From Melioribacteraceae bacterium (GTDB lineage: Bacteria > Bacteroidota > Ignavibacteria > Ignavibacteriales > Melioribacteraceae), in NCBI GenBank assembly GCA_026983755.1, contig JALSTL010000183.1, forward strand, positions 1 to 7,575: a DNA stretch of 7,575 bases. The letters are read 5' to 3'. A program made the translations under genes and the position numbers. Shown here one piece after another: positions 1 through 7,018 of this stretch. The notes beneath the pieces are model-generated. The model searched no databases. It was not told the origin of the DNA and was given only the letters and a program-made list of their open reading frames with translations. Each line of letters opens with the position of its first letter. The stretch's first letter is position 1.

Positions 1-1125
1 GGTATGCATTTCATGCGTTCCTTCGTAAGTTTTTACACTTTCCAAATTTGCAGAGTGACGCATAATCGGATATTCACTTAAAATTCCATTTGCTCCAAGT
101 ATTTCTCTTGCAGTTCGGGCTGCGTTTAATGCAACTTCGCAATTATTTCTTTTAGCCATAGAAATTTGTGTATGCTTTACTTCGCCTTTATCTTTCAACT
201 TTGCCAATTGTAAATTCAATAATTGCGCCTTTGTAATTTCGGTTAAAATTTCCACAAGTTTCTTTTGTGTTAATTGATAACCGGCAATTGGTCGGCTAAA
301 TTGTACTCTGCTTTTAGCATAATTTAATGCGGAATCATAAACCGCCATCATTGAGCCGACAACACCCCAAGCAATTCCGTATCTGGCTTGATTAAGACAC
401 ATTAACGGAGAACGTAAACCTTTAGTTTTAGGCAGCAAATTTTCTTCCGGCACAAAAACATCTTGAAAAATCAATTCCGAAGTTACCGAAGCACGCAGGG
501 AATGTTTTCCTTTCATCTCGGGAGCAGAAAATCCGTTAAATTCCTTTTCAACCAGAAAACCGTGTACAACTCCATCCAGCTTTGCCCAAACAACAGCAAC
601 ATCGGCTAAAGTTCCGTTTGTAATCCACATTTTTGCTCCGTTAAGAACGTAACCTCCGTCAACTTTTTTAGCTGTTGTTATCATTCCGCCGGGGTTCGAG
701 CCGTAATCGGGTTCGGTTAATCCGAAACAGCCAATTTTATTGCCGGTAGCAAGTTGAGGCAGCCATTTTTCTTTTTGTTCTTCACTGCCAAAAGTATAAA
801 TAGGATACATAACCAAACTACTTTGTACCGAAGCAAAACTTCTTAATCCGCTATCACCTCTTTCAAGTTCTTGCATTGCCAAACCGTAAGCAACATTATT
901 CATATTTGCGCAACCGTATTTTTGTGGCAGAGTAATTCCGAAAACACCAAGTTCACCAAGTTGTTTAACCAATTCCAGTGGAAACGTTCCTTTTAAGTAA
1001 TGTTCCTCAATTATCGGGAGCACGTTATCATCAACAAATTCGCGAACGGATTGTTGTACAAGAATTTCTTCTTCGGTTAGTAAACTTTTAAGATTATAAT
1101 AATCGACGCCATTAAACTTTTGCAT
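1..1125 (-). CDS. gcdH: Glutaryl-CoA dehydrogenase (acyl-CoA dehydrogenase family), 3' end cut by window edge
   Basis: FAD-dependent acyl-CoA dehydrogenase that most resembles glutaryl-CoA dehydrogenase, which oxidises and decarboxylates glutaryl-CoA to crotonyl-CoA in lysine, tryptophan and aromatic degradation. I translated 375 residues from ATG at 1125; the family is about 390-395 long, so roughly 20 C-terminal residues are missing. Seen: the acyl-CoA dehydrogenase signature FGLTEPDYGSNPGG (134-147), KMWITN (165-170), CLNQARYGIAWG (243-254) and TYEGTHE (366-372). E368 aligns with the catalytic base (human mature Glu370). R95 aligns with Arg94, which contacts the glutaryl carboxylate. E88 and Y367 align with Glu87 and Tyr369, linked to decarboxylation. 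Its start lies 8 nt after the recX stop, so it is probably the last readable gene of the same transcript. No Shine-Dalgarno is visible. Another short-chain acyl-CoA substrate remains possible, but the human-enzyme match is close throughout. Confidence 0.87.
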   Translation of the reverse strand, partial: MQKFNGVDYYNLKSLLTEEEILVQQSVREFVDDNVLPIIEEHYLKGTFPLELVKQLGELGVFGITLPQKYGCANMNNVAYGLAMQELERGDSGLRSFASVQSSLVMYPIYTFGSEEQKEKWLPQLATGNKIGCFGLTEPDYGSNPGGMITTAKKVDGGYVLNGAKMWITNGTLADVAVVWAKLDGVVHGFLVEKEFNGFSAPEMKGKHSLRASVTSELIFQDVFVPEENLLPKTKGLRSPLMCLNQARYGIAWGVVGSMMAVYDSALNYAKSRVQFSRPIAGYQLTQKKLVEILTEITKAQLLNLQLAKLKDKGEVKHTQISMAKRNNCEVALNAARTAREILGANGILSEYPIMRHSANLESVKTYEGTHEMHT

Positions 1126-1133
1126 ATAAAAAC

Positions 1134-1754
1134 TTAATCTAATTTAAGATTGTTTATAGCTTCCTTCACTATTTCTGGGGTAAATCCTTTATTGGAAAGA
1201 AAGCTAAATAATTTTTGTTTAATTTGTAAATTTGTTTGGTCTTTGCGCTGCAAAATTTTCAATTTTTTTTCACTTAAAAACTTTGCAGCTTCTTTCATTC
1301 TGGGATCATCAAGAAATTTTGCCGAAACTTCTTCAATAATTTCTCTCTTAACACCTTTTTTGCTCAGTTCTAACTTTATAAGCCTAATTCCCTTATTCTT
1401 TTTAAGCTTAGCATTAATATATTGTTTTGCAAATTCACGGTCGTCAAGATAATTTAAGGCCTCCAAATCACTTAAAATAAGTTCAATTAACTGTTTGTTA
1501 TAATTCTTTTTAAGTAGCTTAAGCTTAAGTTCATATTTACTATGATTTCTACCGGACAAGTAAACAAATGAGCTTTGTTTTATTTTATAAACTTCTACTT
1601 TGTCTTTTAATTTACTTAATTCAATTTCAGTTAAAATATCATCAACAAATAACGTATTTTTAAGAAATAGCTCATAAGGAATAACCAAAGATTCTTCATT
1701 ATCAAAATAAACAGTTACTTTGCTTCTTTTTTTTACTACTTTGGTTACAATCAT
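1134..1754 (-). CDS. recX: Regulatory protein RecX
   Basis: RecX binds RecA filaments and modulates, usually inhibits, recombinase activity. The protein has 206 residues, within the usual range, with a lysine-rich composition. The N-terminal 60 residues form a beta-rich extension seen in longer RecX proteins. Three helical RecX repeats follow at about 65-112, 113-150 and 155-203. Repeat 1 carries the family-type pattern with SGRNHSKYELKLKL (67-80) and LNYLDDREFAKQYI (100-113); repeat 2 has KGIRLIKLELSKKGV (121-135). ATG at 1754 lies 5 nt after the recA stop, the classic recA-recX arrangement, so the two are almost certainly co-transcribed and possibly translationally coupled. Only a weak AGAAG-like site precedes the start, inside the recA 3' end. 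The family assignment rests on the repeat pattern and position together. Confidence 0.93.
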   Translation of the reverse strand: MIVTKVVKKRSKVTVYFDNEESLVIPYELFLKNTLFVDDILTEIELSKLKDKVEVYKIKQSSFVYLSGRNHSKYELKLKLLKKNYNKQLIELILSDLEALNYLDDREFAKQYINAKLKKNKGIRLIKLELSKKGVKREIIEEVSAKFLDDPRMKEAAKFLSEKKLKILQRKDQTNLQIKQKLFSFLSNKGFTPEIVKEAINNLKLD

Positions 1755-1759
1755 TTTTA

Positions 1760-2815
1760 TTATTTCTTCTTAGCTGCTTCCTTTTTTACCCGTTCATTTT
1801 TATCTTCTACATTTTCTTTAATCATTCCAAGTGCAATTTTAACATCATGTTCAAGGTTTTCCATTAATTCTTTGTTTTCACGAAGTATTTTTCGGAATTG
1901 TTCCCTTCCTTGGAACCTATCTTCGCCATAAGTAAACCATGCTCCGCCTTTCTTAATAATTCCTTTTTCAACGCCAATATCAATTAGTTCACCGGCTTTG
2001 CTAATACCTTGGTTGTAAATAATATCGAATTCAACAACTTTAAACGGCGGAGCTACTTTACTTTTTACAACTTTAACTTTAGTTCTATTTCCAACAATAT
2101 CCTGTCCGTTTTTAATTGCTGCAATTCTTCTAATATCCATTCTAAGTGAAGCATAAAACTTCAAGGCATTTCCGCCGGTTGTTGTTTCCGGACTACCGAA
2201 CATAACACCGATTTTACTTCTTAGTTGGTTAGTAAATATCACACTAGTTTTAGAGCGATTAACAGCACCGGTAATTTTTCTAAGAGCTTGAGACATCAAT
2301 CTTGCTTGCACACCCATTTGCGCATCACCCATTTCACCTTCAATTTCGGAACGGGGCACTAGTGCGGCAACCGAATCGATAACAATAACATCCAAGGCAT
2401 TGCTACGAATAAGTGTATCAACAATTTCCAAAGCTTGTTCTCCGTAATCCGGTTGAGAGAGTAATAAATTTTTTACATCCACACCAAGACGTTTTGCATA
2501 ATTTGCATCCAGCGCATGCTCTGCATCAATAAAAGCGGCAATTCCTCCGTTTTTTTGTGCTTCTGCAATTACGTGTAAGCATATTGTTGTTTTACCGGAA
2601 GATTCTGGTCCGTAAATTTCAATTATTCTACCTCTTGGAACGCCGCCAATACCCAAAGCATAATCAAGGGAAACCGAACCGGTTGAAATAGATTCTATTT
2701 CATTTATGACACCGTCTCCCAATTTCATTATGGCACCTTTACCATAAGTTTTTTCGATGTTATACATTGTATCTTCCAATATCTTTAGTCTTGGGTCAGC
2801 TTTTTCTGAAGCCAT
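1760..2815 (-). CDS. recA: Recombinase RecA
   Basis: DNA-dependent ATPase that forms filaments on single-stranded DNA, catalyses homologous strand exchange and stimulates LexA-type self-cleavage. Numbered from the start chosen here (351 residues, typical length): Walker A GPESSGKT (69-76), AEHALD with the catalytic Glu at 99, Walker B region DVIVIDS (142-148), loop L1 around [15 protein letters not shown] (159-173) and loop L2 [20 protein letters not shown] (194-213). The C-terminal tail ends in a lysine-rich stretch, unlike the acidic tail of E. coli RecA. ATG at 2815 is preceded by a perfect GGAGG with a 5-nt spacer. The in-frame ATG at 2827 (adding MEEF) lies on top of that site and has none of its own, so it is less likely. 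The start lies 13 nt after the thpR stop. There is no room for a private promoter or LexA box in that gap. Confidence 0.98.
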   Translation of the reverse strand: MASEKADPRLKILEDTMYNIEKTYGKGAIMKLGDGVINEIESISTGSVSLDYALGIGGVPRGRIIEIYGPESSGKTTICLHVIAEAQKNGGIAAFIDAEHALDANYAKRLGVDVKNLLLSQPDYGEQALEIVDTLIRSNALDVIVIDSVAALVPRSEIEGEMGDAQMGVQARLMSQALRKITGAVNRSKTSVIFTNQLRSKIGVMFGSPETTTGGNALKFYASLRMDIRRIAAIKNGQDIVGNRTKVKVVKSKVAPPFKVVEFDIIYNQGISKAGELIDIGVEKGIIKKGGAWFTYGEDRFQGREQFRKILRENKELMENLEHDVKIALGMIKENVEDKNERVKKEAAKKK

Positions 2816-2820
2816 AAATT

Positions 2821-2825
2821 CCTCC
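2821..2825 (-). promoter_or_regulatory. Strong Shine-Dalgarno site of recA
   Basis: Minus strand reads ATGGAGGAATTTATG: GGAGG is followed by five bases (AATTT) and then the recA ATG at 2815. It is the only full-consensus ribosome binding site among the genes of this window. It decides the start in favour of [10 protein letters not shown] over the overlapping upstream ATG at 2827. Confidence 0.85.
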
Positions 2826-2828
2826 ATG

Positions 2829-3377
2829 TTATATTAAATTAAAACTTTTTATTATTGAATATTCCGAACCGTTCGGTTTCAAAATACTCTTAATCAACAA
2901 AATTTTTTCTATTTCAAATTTAATTTCGGATAAATCAATTTGTTGCAAATTATTAATTTTTGTTGAATCTTCTTTACCTTTAAGTCTAGCTACCGTAATA
3001 TGCGGTTTAAATTTTCCGGTATCAATTTGAAACCCTAAAAACTCCATTGATTTTTCAATTTTAATTTTCAAATTTTCCAATTCACTGTTTTCCATTATAC
3101 CCACCCAAAGGATTTTGGGAATACCGTTTTTTGTAAAAAGACCGAAACGGGAAAATCTGGCGGTAAATTTATCATAAATAATTTTATTTAATTGATTTAC
3201 AACAACATCGGTCAGGTTTTCACCAACATTACCAAGAAATTTAAGAGTAATATGAAGCTTGTTTATTTGCTCCCACTTAATATTACCGGCATTTCCGTAA
3301 ACTTCTTTACAAATGTGAATAAGTTTGGATTTTATTTCTTCTTGTATTTCTGCGGCAATAAACAATCTATGTGTCAT
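2829..3377 (-). CDS. thpR: RNA 2',3'-cyclic phosphodiesterase (2'-5' RNA ligase / LigT family)
   Basis: Member of the 2H phosphoesterase superfamily. Family members hydrolyse 2',3'-cyclic phosphate RNA ends to 2'-phosphates and can reversibly form 2'-5' RNA linkages in vitro; the cellular role is poorly known. The 182-residue length is typical. Both catalytic HxTx motifs are present: HITL at 42-45 (context LHITLKFLG) and HITV at 126-129 (context [10 protein letters not shown]). The N-terminus [11 protein letters not shown] fits the family's 'R-L-F-hydrophobic-A' opening. The gene overlaps the end of cinA by 11 nt in another frame, which suggests translational coupling, and it is followed 13 nt later by recA. 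The same order cinA-ligT-recA is known from Deinococcus radiodurans. That hints at a link with DNA damage or RNA end processing but does not prove one. Confidence 0.93.
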   Translation of the reverse strand: MTHRLFIAAEIQEEIKSKLIHICKEVYGNAGNIKWEQINKLHITLKFLGNVGENLTDVVVNQLNKIIYDKFTARFSRFGLFTKNGIPKILWVGIMENSELENLKIKIEKSMEFLGFQIDTGKFKPHITVARLKGKEDSTKINNLQQIDLSEIKFEIEKILLIKSILKPNGSEYSIIKSFNLI

Positions 3378-4620
3378 AAGGAATTCCGAGTAGATTTCTT
3401 CTAACCATTTCCAAAGCAGCTTGCGAAGTTTTATTTTTGTTTACCAATCTGTCATTACCAAACTTGAATTCTTTTGCAGTACATACTTTTTCATCACAAA
3501 TTCCAATGTAAACAAGTCCTACCGGTTTGTTTTCCGTTGCTCCGGTTGGTCCCATAATTCCGGTTACAGCCAGACCAATATCCGTACCGCTAACCGCTTT
3601 AACACCTTCAGCCATTTGTCTTGCTACTTCCAAACTAACAGCACCGTGTTGCTCTAATGAATCTTCATCAATTCCCAGTAATTCTACTTTTGCACCATTA
3701 CTATACGTTATAAGACCACGTTGAAAATAAGCACTGCTTCCGCTTATGTTGGTAATTCTGCTGCTAATCAATCCGCCGGTGCAAGATTCTGCCACGGCAA
3801 TTGAAAGTCCACGATCTTTTAATAATTTACCTATAACTTCTTCTAAAGTTTGTTCGTTTTTACCATAAATATATCTGCCGATTTTAGCTCGTATTTTTTG
3901 TTCTATTTCAAATATTTTTTCTTCCGCTTTAACTTCATTTTCTTCAGTAACTGTAATTCTTATTCTAACGCCGAATACACTTGGTAAAAAAGCCAGTTTC
4001 CCCTTTTCAATAATTCCGTCAATACTTTTAATATCATCATAAAGAAAGGATTCCGGTACGCCGGTTGTTAATAGTGTTAATTGTTTTGTAACAAACTCCG
4101 GAGGAAATTTTTCCAAAAGTTTAGGAACCACTGTATCTTCCATCATAGCTTTCATTTCTCTGGGAACACCGGGTAAAGCAATAAAAACTTTACCGTCTTT
4201 TTCAATCCAAACTCCCGGTGCAGTTCCTTTGGTATTTTCAATCGGTTCGGAAATTTTTGGAACTAATGCCTGCTTTTTATTTGTATCGGTTAATTCTCTG
4301 TTCCGTTTTGCCAGAATATCTTTTATTTTACCGAGCACCTCTTCATTTTCAATTAGTTCGGTATCAAAAAACTTAACAATACATTTAAGCGTTACATCAT
4401 CGTGAGTTGGGCCTAACCCACCGGTAGTAATAACTACATCATTCTGCGAAAAAGTTCTTTCAAATTCATTAAGTATTGCATCTTCATCATCACTAATAAC
4501 AGACGTACTATTAACGGAAAGACTATTACTTACAAACAATTGTCCGATAAAAGAAGCATTTGTGTTGGTAATTTGTCCAATAAGAATTTCGTCGCCAATT
4601 GTAATAATATGAGTTTTCAT
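3367..4620 (-). CDS. cinA: CinA: competence/damage-inducible family protein with nicotinamide-nucleotide amidase domain
   Basis: Two-domain protein of 417 residues, the normal full length. The N-terminal half (about 1-170) is the MoCF-like domain (COG1058): ITIGDEILIGQITNTNA (6-22), VVITTGGLGPTHDDVT (62-77) and the GTAPG/LPGVPREM loops (132-136, 149-156). Such domains act as ADP-ribose or NAD-related pyrophosphatases in some CinA proteins. The C-terminal half (about 260-415) is the PncC-type NMN deamidase domain, which converts nicotinamide mononucleotide to nicotinic acid mononucleotide: AVAESCTGG (275-283) with predicted nucleophile Ser279, YSNGAKVELLGI (306-317) and TGIMGPTGATENKPVG (353-368). 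Ala of the usual GIAGPTGG is Met here, a mild change. ATG at 4620 follows the pgpA stop by 12 nt with a weak GAG site; the 3' end overlaps thpR by 11 nt. The role near recA is historically tied to competence, although no competence gene is visible. Confidence 0.95.
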   Translation of the reverse strand: MKTHIITIGDEILIGQITNTNASFIGQLFVSNSLSVNSTSVISDDEDAILNEFERTFSQNDVVITTGGLGPTHDDVTLKCIVKFFDTELIENEEVLGKIKDILAKRNRELTDTNKKQALVPKISEPIENTKGTAPGVWIEKDGKVFIALPGVPREMKAMMEDTVVPKLLEKFPPEFVTKQLTLLTTGVPESFLYDDIKSIDGIIEKGKLAFLPSVFGVRIRITVTEENEVKAEEKIFEIEQKIRAKIGRYIYGKNEQTLEEVIGKLLKDRGLSIAVAESCTGGLISSRITNISGSSAYFQRGLITYSNGAKVELLGIDEDSLEQHGAVSLEVARQMAEGVKAVSGTDIGLAVTGIMGPTGATENKPVGLVYIGICDEKVCTAKEFKFGNDRLVNKNKTSQAALEMVRRNLLGIPYDT

Positions 4621-4632
4621 TTCAATCTCATT

Positions 4633-5085
4633 TTATGAAAAATTAAAAAGGGTTATAAATATATGTATAATTATTAAAGAATACACGCCGGAAATAATAT
4701 CGTCTAAAACAATTCCCACCCCTCCGGTTAATTTTTCCGCTTTATTTGCCGGAAATGGTTTCAAAATATCCAAAATTCTCCAAAGTAAAAATCCTATTAT
4801 GAGAATTAACCAATGTTTGGGAACGAATAAAAAAGCAATCCACGTACCTATAAACTCATCCAAAGTAAATATTCCCGGATCTTTTCCGTAAATATTTTCA
4901 AAAAAATTTCCCAGCGGAATACCGATTAAAATTGAGAATATAATAGCAAAGGAAATAATATACAAATTTTCAAAACCGGGTATTAAAAATATAAAGAATG
5001 CTACTATGCTACCAGCTGTTCCTGGAGCAACAGGAGTAAATCCCGAATAAAACCCAGTACCGATAAATATTTTAATTTTTTTCAA
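4633..5085 (-). CDS. pgpA: Phosphatidylglycerophosphatase A, TTG start
   Basis: Integral inner-membrane phosphatase that removes the phosphate from phosphatidylglycerophosphate to give phosphatidylglycerol. The 150-residue length is typical. Family marks seen: GTGFYSGFTPVAPGTAGS (9-26), DPGIFTLDEFIGTW (69-82) with the acidic D69 and D76-E77, RILDILKPFP (103-112) and GGVGIVLDDIISGVY (121-135) with D128-D129. Hydrophobic spans at about 27-58, 79-102 and 130-148 fit membrane segments. The start must be TTG at 5085: its reading frame has a TAA at 5098-5100 and no ATG or GTG between that stop and the TTG. A GGTGG at 5092-5096 lies 6 nt upstream. The first 14 nt overlap the 3' end of pgsA, so translation is probably coupled, and the two products catalyse consecutive steps. 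Confidence 0.93.
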   Translation of the reverse strand: MKKIKIFIGTGFYSGFTPVAPGTAGSIVAFFIFLIPGFENLYIISFAIIFSILIGIPLGNFFENIYGKDPGIFTLDEFIGTWIAFLFVPKHWLILIIGFLLWRILDILKPFPANKAEKLTGGVGIVLDDIISGVYSLIIIHIFITLFNFS

Positions 5086-5677
5086 ATAGTTCCACCATTA
5101 AACTTTTAACAAGGAATCTATTTTGATAAATATATAAAATTCCGGTAATAACAGTAAACAAAGTAATAGCAAGCATTGTGTAATAAATAAAGTAATTATT
5201 TGTTAGAATTTCAATTATTCCGGTAAAGGTTTTTTTTAGGGAATTATTTTCTTTTAGTGTATAAACAATAATTAAATAAAAAAGAAAAATCATTTGAGAA
5301 AATGTTTTTACCTTTGCTGATTTGCTGGTAACAAAAGATTTATTTTTCCATTCGGCAAACAAACGCAATCCGGTAATTAAAACATCTCTAATAACAACAA
5401 CAATAACCATCCACAATTCCAAAACACCGATGTAAACAAATGAAAACAAAGCGGCGGAAGTAAGTATTTTATCTGCAAGCGGATCCATAAACTTTCCCCA
5501 AGTTGTAATATAATTGAACTTACGGGCAAGCCATCCATCGTACCAATCCGTAATTGCAGCTATAAAAAAAACCGCTAGAGAAATTTGCATTAACATTGGA
5601 TCATCCGATAAAAACAAATATACAAAAACCGGTGTTAAGATAATTCTTAACGTTGTTAATTGATTGGGTAAAACCAT
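5072..5677 (-). CDS. pgsA: CDP-diacylglycerol-glycerol-3-phosphate 3-phosphatidyltransferase (PGP synthase)
   Basis: Membrane CDP-alcohol phosphatidyltransferase that transfers the phosphatidyl group from CDP-diacylglycerol to glycerol 3-phosphate, the committed step toward phosphatidylglycerol and cardiolipin. The class signature DxxDGxxARx8GxxxDxxxD is complete: D44, D47, G48, A51, R52, G61, D65 and D69. The opening LPNQLTTLRIILTPVF (3-18) matches PgsA proteins and follows the start directly. Further hydrophobic spans at about 32-43, 73-100, 126-141 and 160-187 support a multi-pass protein. At 201 residues it is slightly longer than the usual 180-190, with a longer segment before the last helices. 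ATG at 5677 is 3 nt after the DUF971 stop with no Shine-Dalgarno. The 3' end overlaps pgpA. A phosphatidylserine synthase or other CDP-alcohol enzyme is less likely given the N-terminus and the pgpA partner. Confidence 0.92.
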   Translation of the reverse strand: MVLPNQLTTLRIILTPVFVYLFLSDDPMLMQISLAVFFIAAITDWYDGWLARKFNYITTWGKFMDPLADKILTSAALFSFVYIGVLELWMVIVVVIRDVLITGLRLFAEWKNKSFVTSKSAKVKTFSQMIFLFYLIIVYTLKENNSLKKTFTGIIEILTNNYFIYYTMLAITLFTVITGILYIYQNRFLVKSLMVELFEKN

Positions 5678-5680
5678 ATT

Positions 5681-5986
5681 TTAGGGCTTTTGATATTGGT
5701 CAAATAATTTTAAGAGATAATTATAATCGTAAAGGCCGGTATCATGTCCGTCATCCCAAGTAATACCAAGTGCATAATTACCAACAACATTTATTTTAGT
5801 TATTTTCAATTGTTCCAAAGTATAAAGAGGAATATAAGAACTACTCCATTCTTCTTTTTCGGCTTGACAAACAGCGCAAGGACAACTATTTCGAAGGTTG
5901 CTTAATTTAATACTTCTAGTAATACCATCATCCCAAGTAATATCAAGGAATTCGTTATCTCTTATTTTAATTTTTAATGGCAACAT
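5681..5986 (-). CDS. DUF971 protein (gamma-butyrobetaine hydroxylase-like N-terminal domain), predicted zinc site
   Basis: Small stand-alone protein of 101 residues made almost wholly of one DUF971 domain (GBBH-like_N). In eukaryotic gamma-butyrobetaine hydroxylase this domain binds structural zinc through three Cys and one His. The same set is visible here: Cys35, Cys37 and Cys40 in SCPCAVCQ and His81 in TWDDGHDTGLYDYNYL, with spacing close to the human enzyme (38, 40, 43, 82). A first copy of the phrase TWDDG (17-21) and a second (76-80) frame the domain. The catalytic oxygenase domain is absent, so it is not a hydroxylase. In other bacteria the domain is sometimes linked to Mrp/ApbC-type Fe-S proteins; no such gene is present here. 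Its ATG shares one base with the purC stop (TAATG), which indicates tight coupling. Cellular function is unknown. Confidence 0.88.
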   Translation of the reverse strand: MLPLKIKIRDNEFLDITWDDGITRSIKLSNLRNSCPCAVCQAEKEEWSSSYIPLYTLEQLKITKINVVGNYALGITWDDGHDTGLYDYNYLLKLFDQYQKP

Positions 5987-6888
5987 TAATCAAATTTTTC
6001 CCCTGTTAGCAAGAACAAAGCTTCTTTATATTTATTTGTAGTATTTTTAATAATTTCATCAGGTAAATGTGGAGCCGGCGGTTTACGATTAAAATTTATT
6101 GAAGTCAAATAATCGCGAACATATTGTTTGTCGAAACTTGATTGGCTTTTTCCTTTTCGGTATAAATCTTTTATCCAAAACCTTGAAGAATCGGGCGTAA
6201 GTAATTCGTCAATTAAAATAACATTACCATTATAAATTCCAAATTCCATTTTTGTATCTGCAAGTATAATTCCTTTGGTATAAGCATAGTTGTAAGCTTT
6301 TTTGTATATAGCCAAAGATTTTTCTTTAATCAAATTAAAAACTTCTTTTCCAACCATATTTATAGCTTGCTCCGAAGTAATATTTTGATCGTGCTCCCCT
6401 ATTTCGGCTTTTGTGGAAGGAGTAAAAATAGGTTCGGGTAATTTTTCCGATTCAACTAACCCTTCGGGTAATTTTATACCGCAAATTGAGCCTGTTTTAT
6501 TATATTCTTTTAATCCGGAACCAGTTATGTACCCTCTAACAATACATTCCAAAGGAATCGGAGTGGCTTTTTTTACAAGCATTGTTCTGCCTTGGAGAAT
6601 ATTTTTATACGGTTTACATTCATCCGGTAGTTTTTCAACTTCGGTTGTAATAAGATGATTGGAAATGATATTTTCGGTAAAGTTAAACCAAAAGTTAGAT
6701 ATACCGGTAAGTATTTTTCCTTTCAAAGGAATACCTTCTTGCATGATAACATCAAAAGCGGAAAGTCTATCGGTTGAAACAATTAAGTAGTTTTCTCCTA
6801 CTTCGTAAATATCTCTTACCTTGCCTCTTTTAAAAAGTTTTAGGTTTTGTAAATTTGTAGTTTTAATAACGGAAGTGTTCAAAAGCAT
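5986..6888 (-). CDS. purC: Phosphoribosylaminoimidazole-succinocarboxamide synthase (SAICAR synthetase)
   Basis: ATP-dependent ligase that joins aspartate to CAIR, giving SAICAR in de novo purine synthesis. At 300 residues it belongs to the longer, yeast Ade1-like form rather than the ~237-residue E. coli-like form. Motifs in order: RGKVRDIYE (21-29), STDRLSAFD (38-46), [12 protein letters not shown] (114-125), [13 protein letters not shown] (155-167), [10 protein letters not shown] (208-217) and [13 protein letters not shown] (226-238); all look intact. ATG at 6888 gives about 20 residues before the first conserved motif, as expected. A GAGAG stands only 1 nt from the ATG, too close for a normal Shine-Dalgarno. 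It is the first protein gene after the tRNA-Phe terminator and seems to head the whole minus-strand gene block. No other purine gene lies in the window. Confidence 0.97.
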   Translation of the reverse strand: MLLNTSVIKTTNLQNLKLFKRGKVRDIYEVGENYLIVSTDRLSAFDVIMQEGIPLKGKILTGISNFWFNFTENIISNHLITTEVEKLPDECKPYKNILQGRTMLVKKATPIPLECIVRGYITGSGLKEYNKTGSICGIKLPEGLVESEKLPEPIFTPSTKAEIGEHDQNITSEQAINMVGKEVFNLIKEKSLAIYKKAYNYAYTKGIILADTKMEFGIYNGNVILIDELLTPDSSRFWIKDLYRKGKSQSSFDKQYVRDYLTSINFNRKPPAPHLPDEIIKNTTNKYKEALFLLTGEKFD

Positions 6889-6909
6889 CTCTCATATATT
6901 TTAGTTTAA

Positions 6910-6938
6910 AAAATAGTTATAGTTGTAACTTTATTCAA
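6910..6938 (-). promoter_or_regulatory. Candidate promoter of the purC-led transcription unit
   Basis: On the minus strand, TTGAAT (6938-6933) is separated by 17 bp from TATTTT (6915-6910), each 4 of 6 against the sigma-70 consensus. Read by the Bacteroidetes pattern it is TTG-N20-TAnnTTTT, one mismatch from TAnnTTTG. It lies about 20 nt before the purC ATG and after the tRNA terminator. The spacer carries the dyad AGTTA-TAGTTG-TAACT (6915-6930). The surrounding DNA is very AT-rich, so a chance match is quite possible. Confidence 0.35.
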
Positions 6939-6980
6939 CTAATAGCAAATAAATTATTGGAATTATAATGAATCTTTTTA

Positions 6981-7013
6981 AAACAAAAAAGCCGTGGTTG
7001 GTATTCACGGCTT
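6981..7013 (-). terminator. Rho-independent terminator after tRNA-Phe
   Basis: On the minus strand, AAGCCGTG (7013-7006) and CACGGCTT (6996-6989) form a perfect 8-bp stem with a 9-nt loop, followed by a T run (TTTTTTG, then TTT). It lies 26 nt after the end of the tRNA and before the purC promoter candidate. It should therefore end the tRNA transcript and separate it from the purC unit. There is no T run on the plus-strand side, so it acts in one direction only. Confidence 0.88.
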
Positions 7014-7018
7014 GGAAA

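Noticed and set aside
1150..1452. Plus-strand open frame of 100 codons
   Set aside because: Lies antisense within recX, has low-complexity Phe/Leu/Ser-rich content and no family resemblance; a shadow of the real gene.
2816..2827. Longer recA beginning MEEFM
   Set aside because: The upstream ATG is embedded in the Shine-Dalgarno of the downstream ATG and has no ribosome site itself.
3192..3404. Plus-strand open frame opposite thpR
   Set aside because: Antisense to a gene with both HxTx motifs intact; no recognisable domain.
3421..3724. Two overlapping plus-strand open frames opposite cinA
   Set aside because: Both are antisense to the conserved PncC-like domain of CinA and resemble no known protein.
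6413..6658. Plus-strand open frame of 81 codons opposite purC
   Set aside because: Antisense to the conserved SAICAR synthase core; no independent support.
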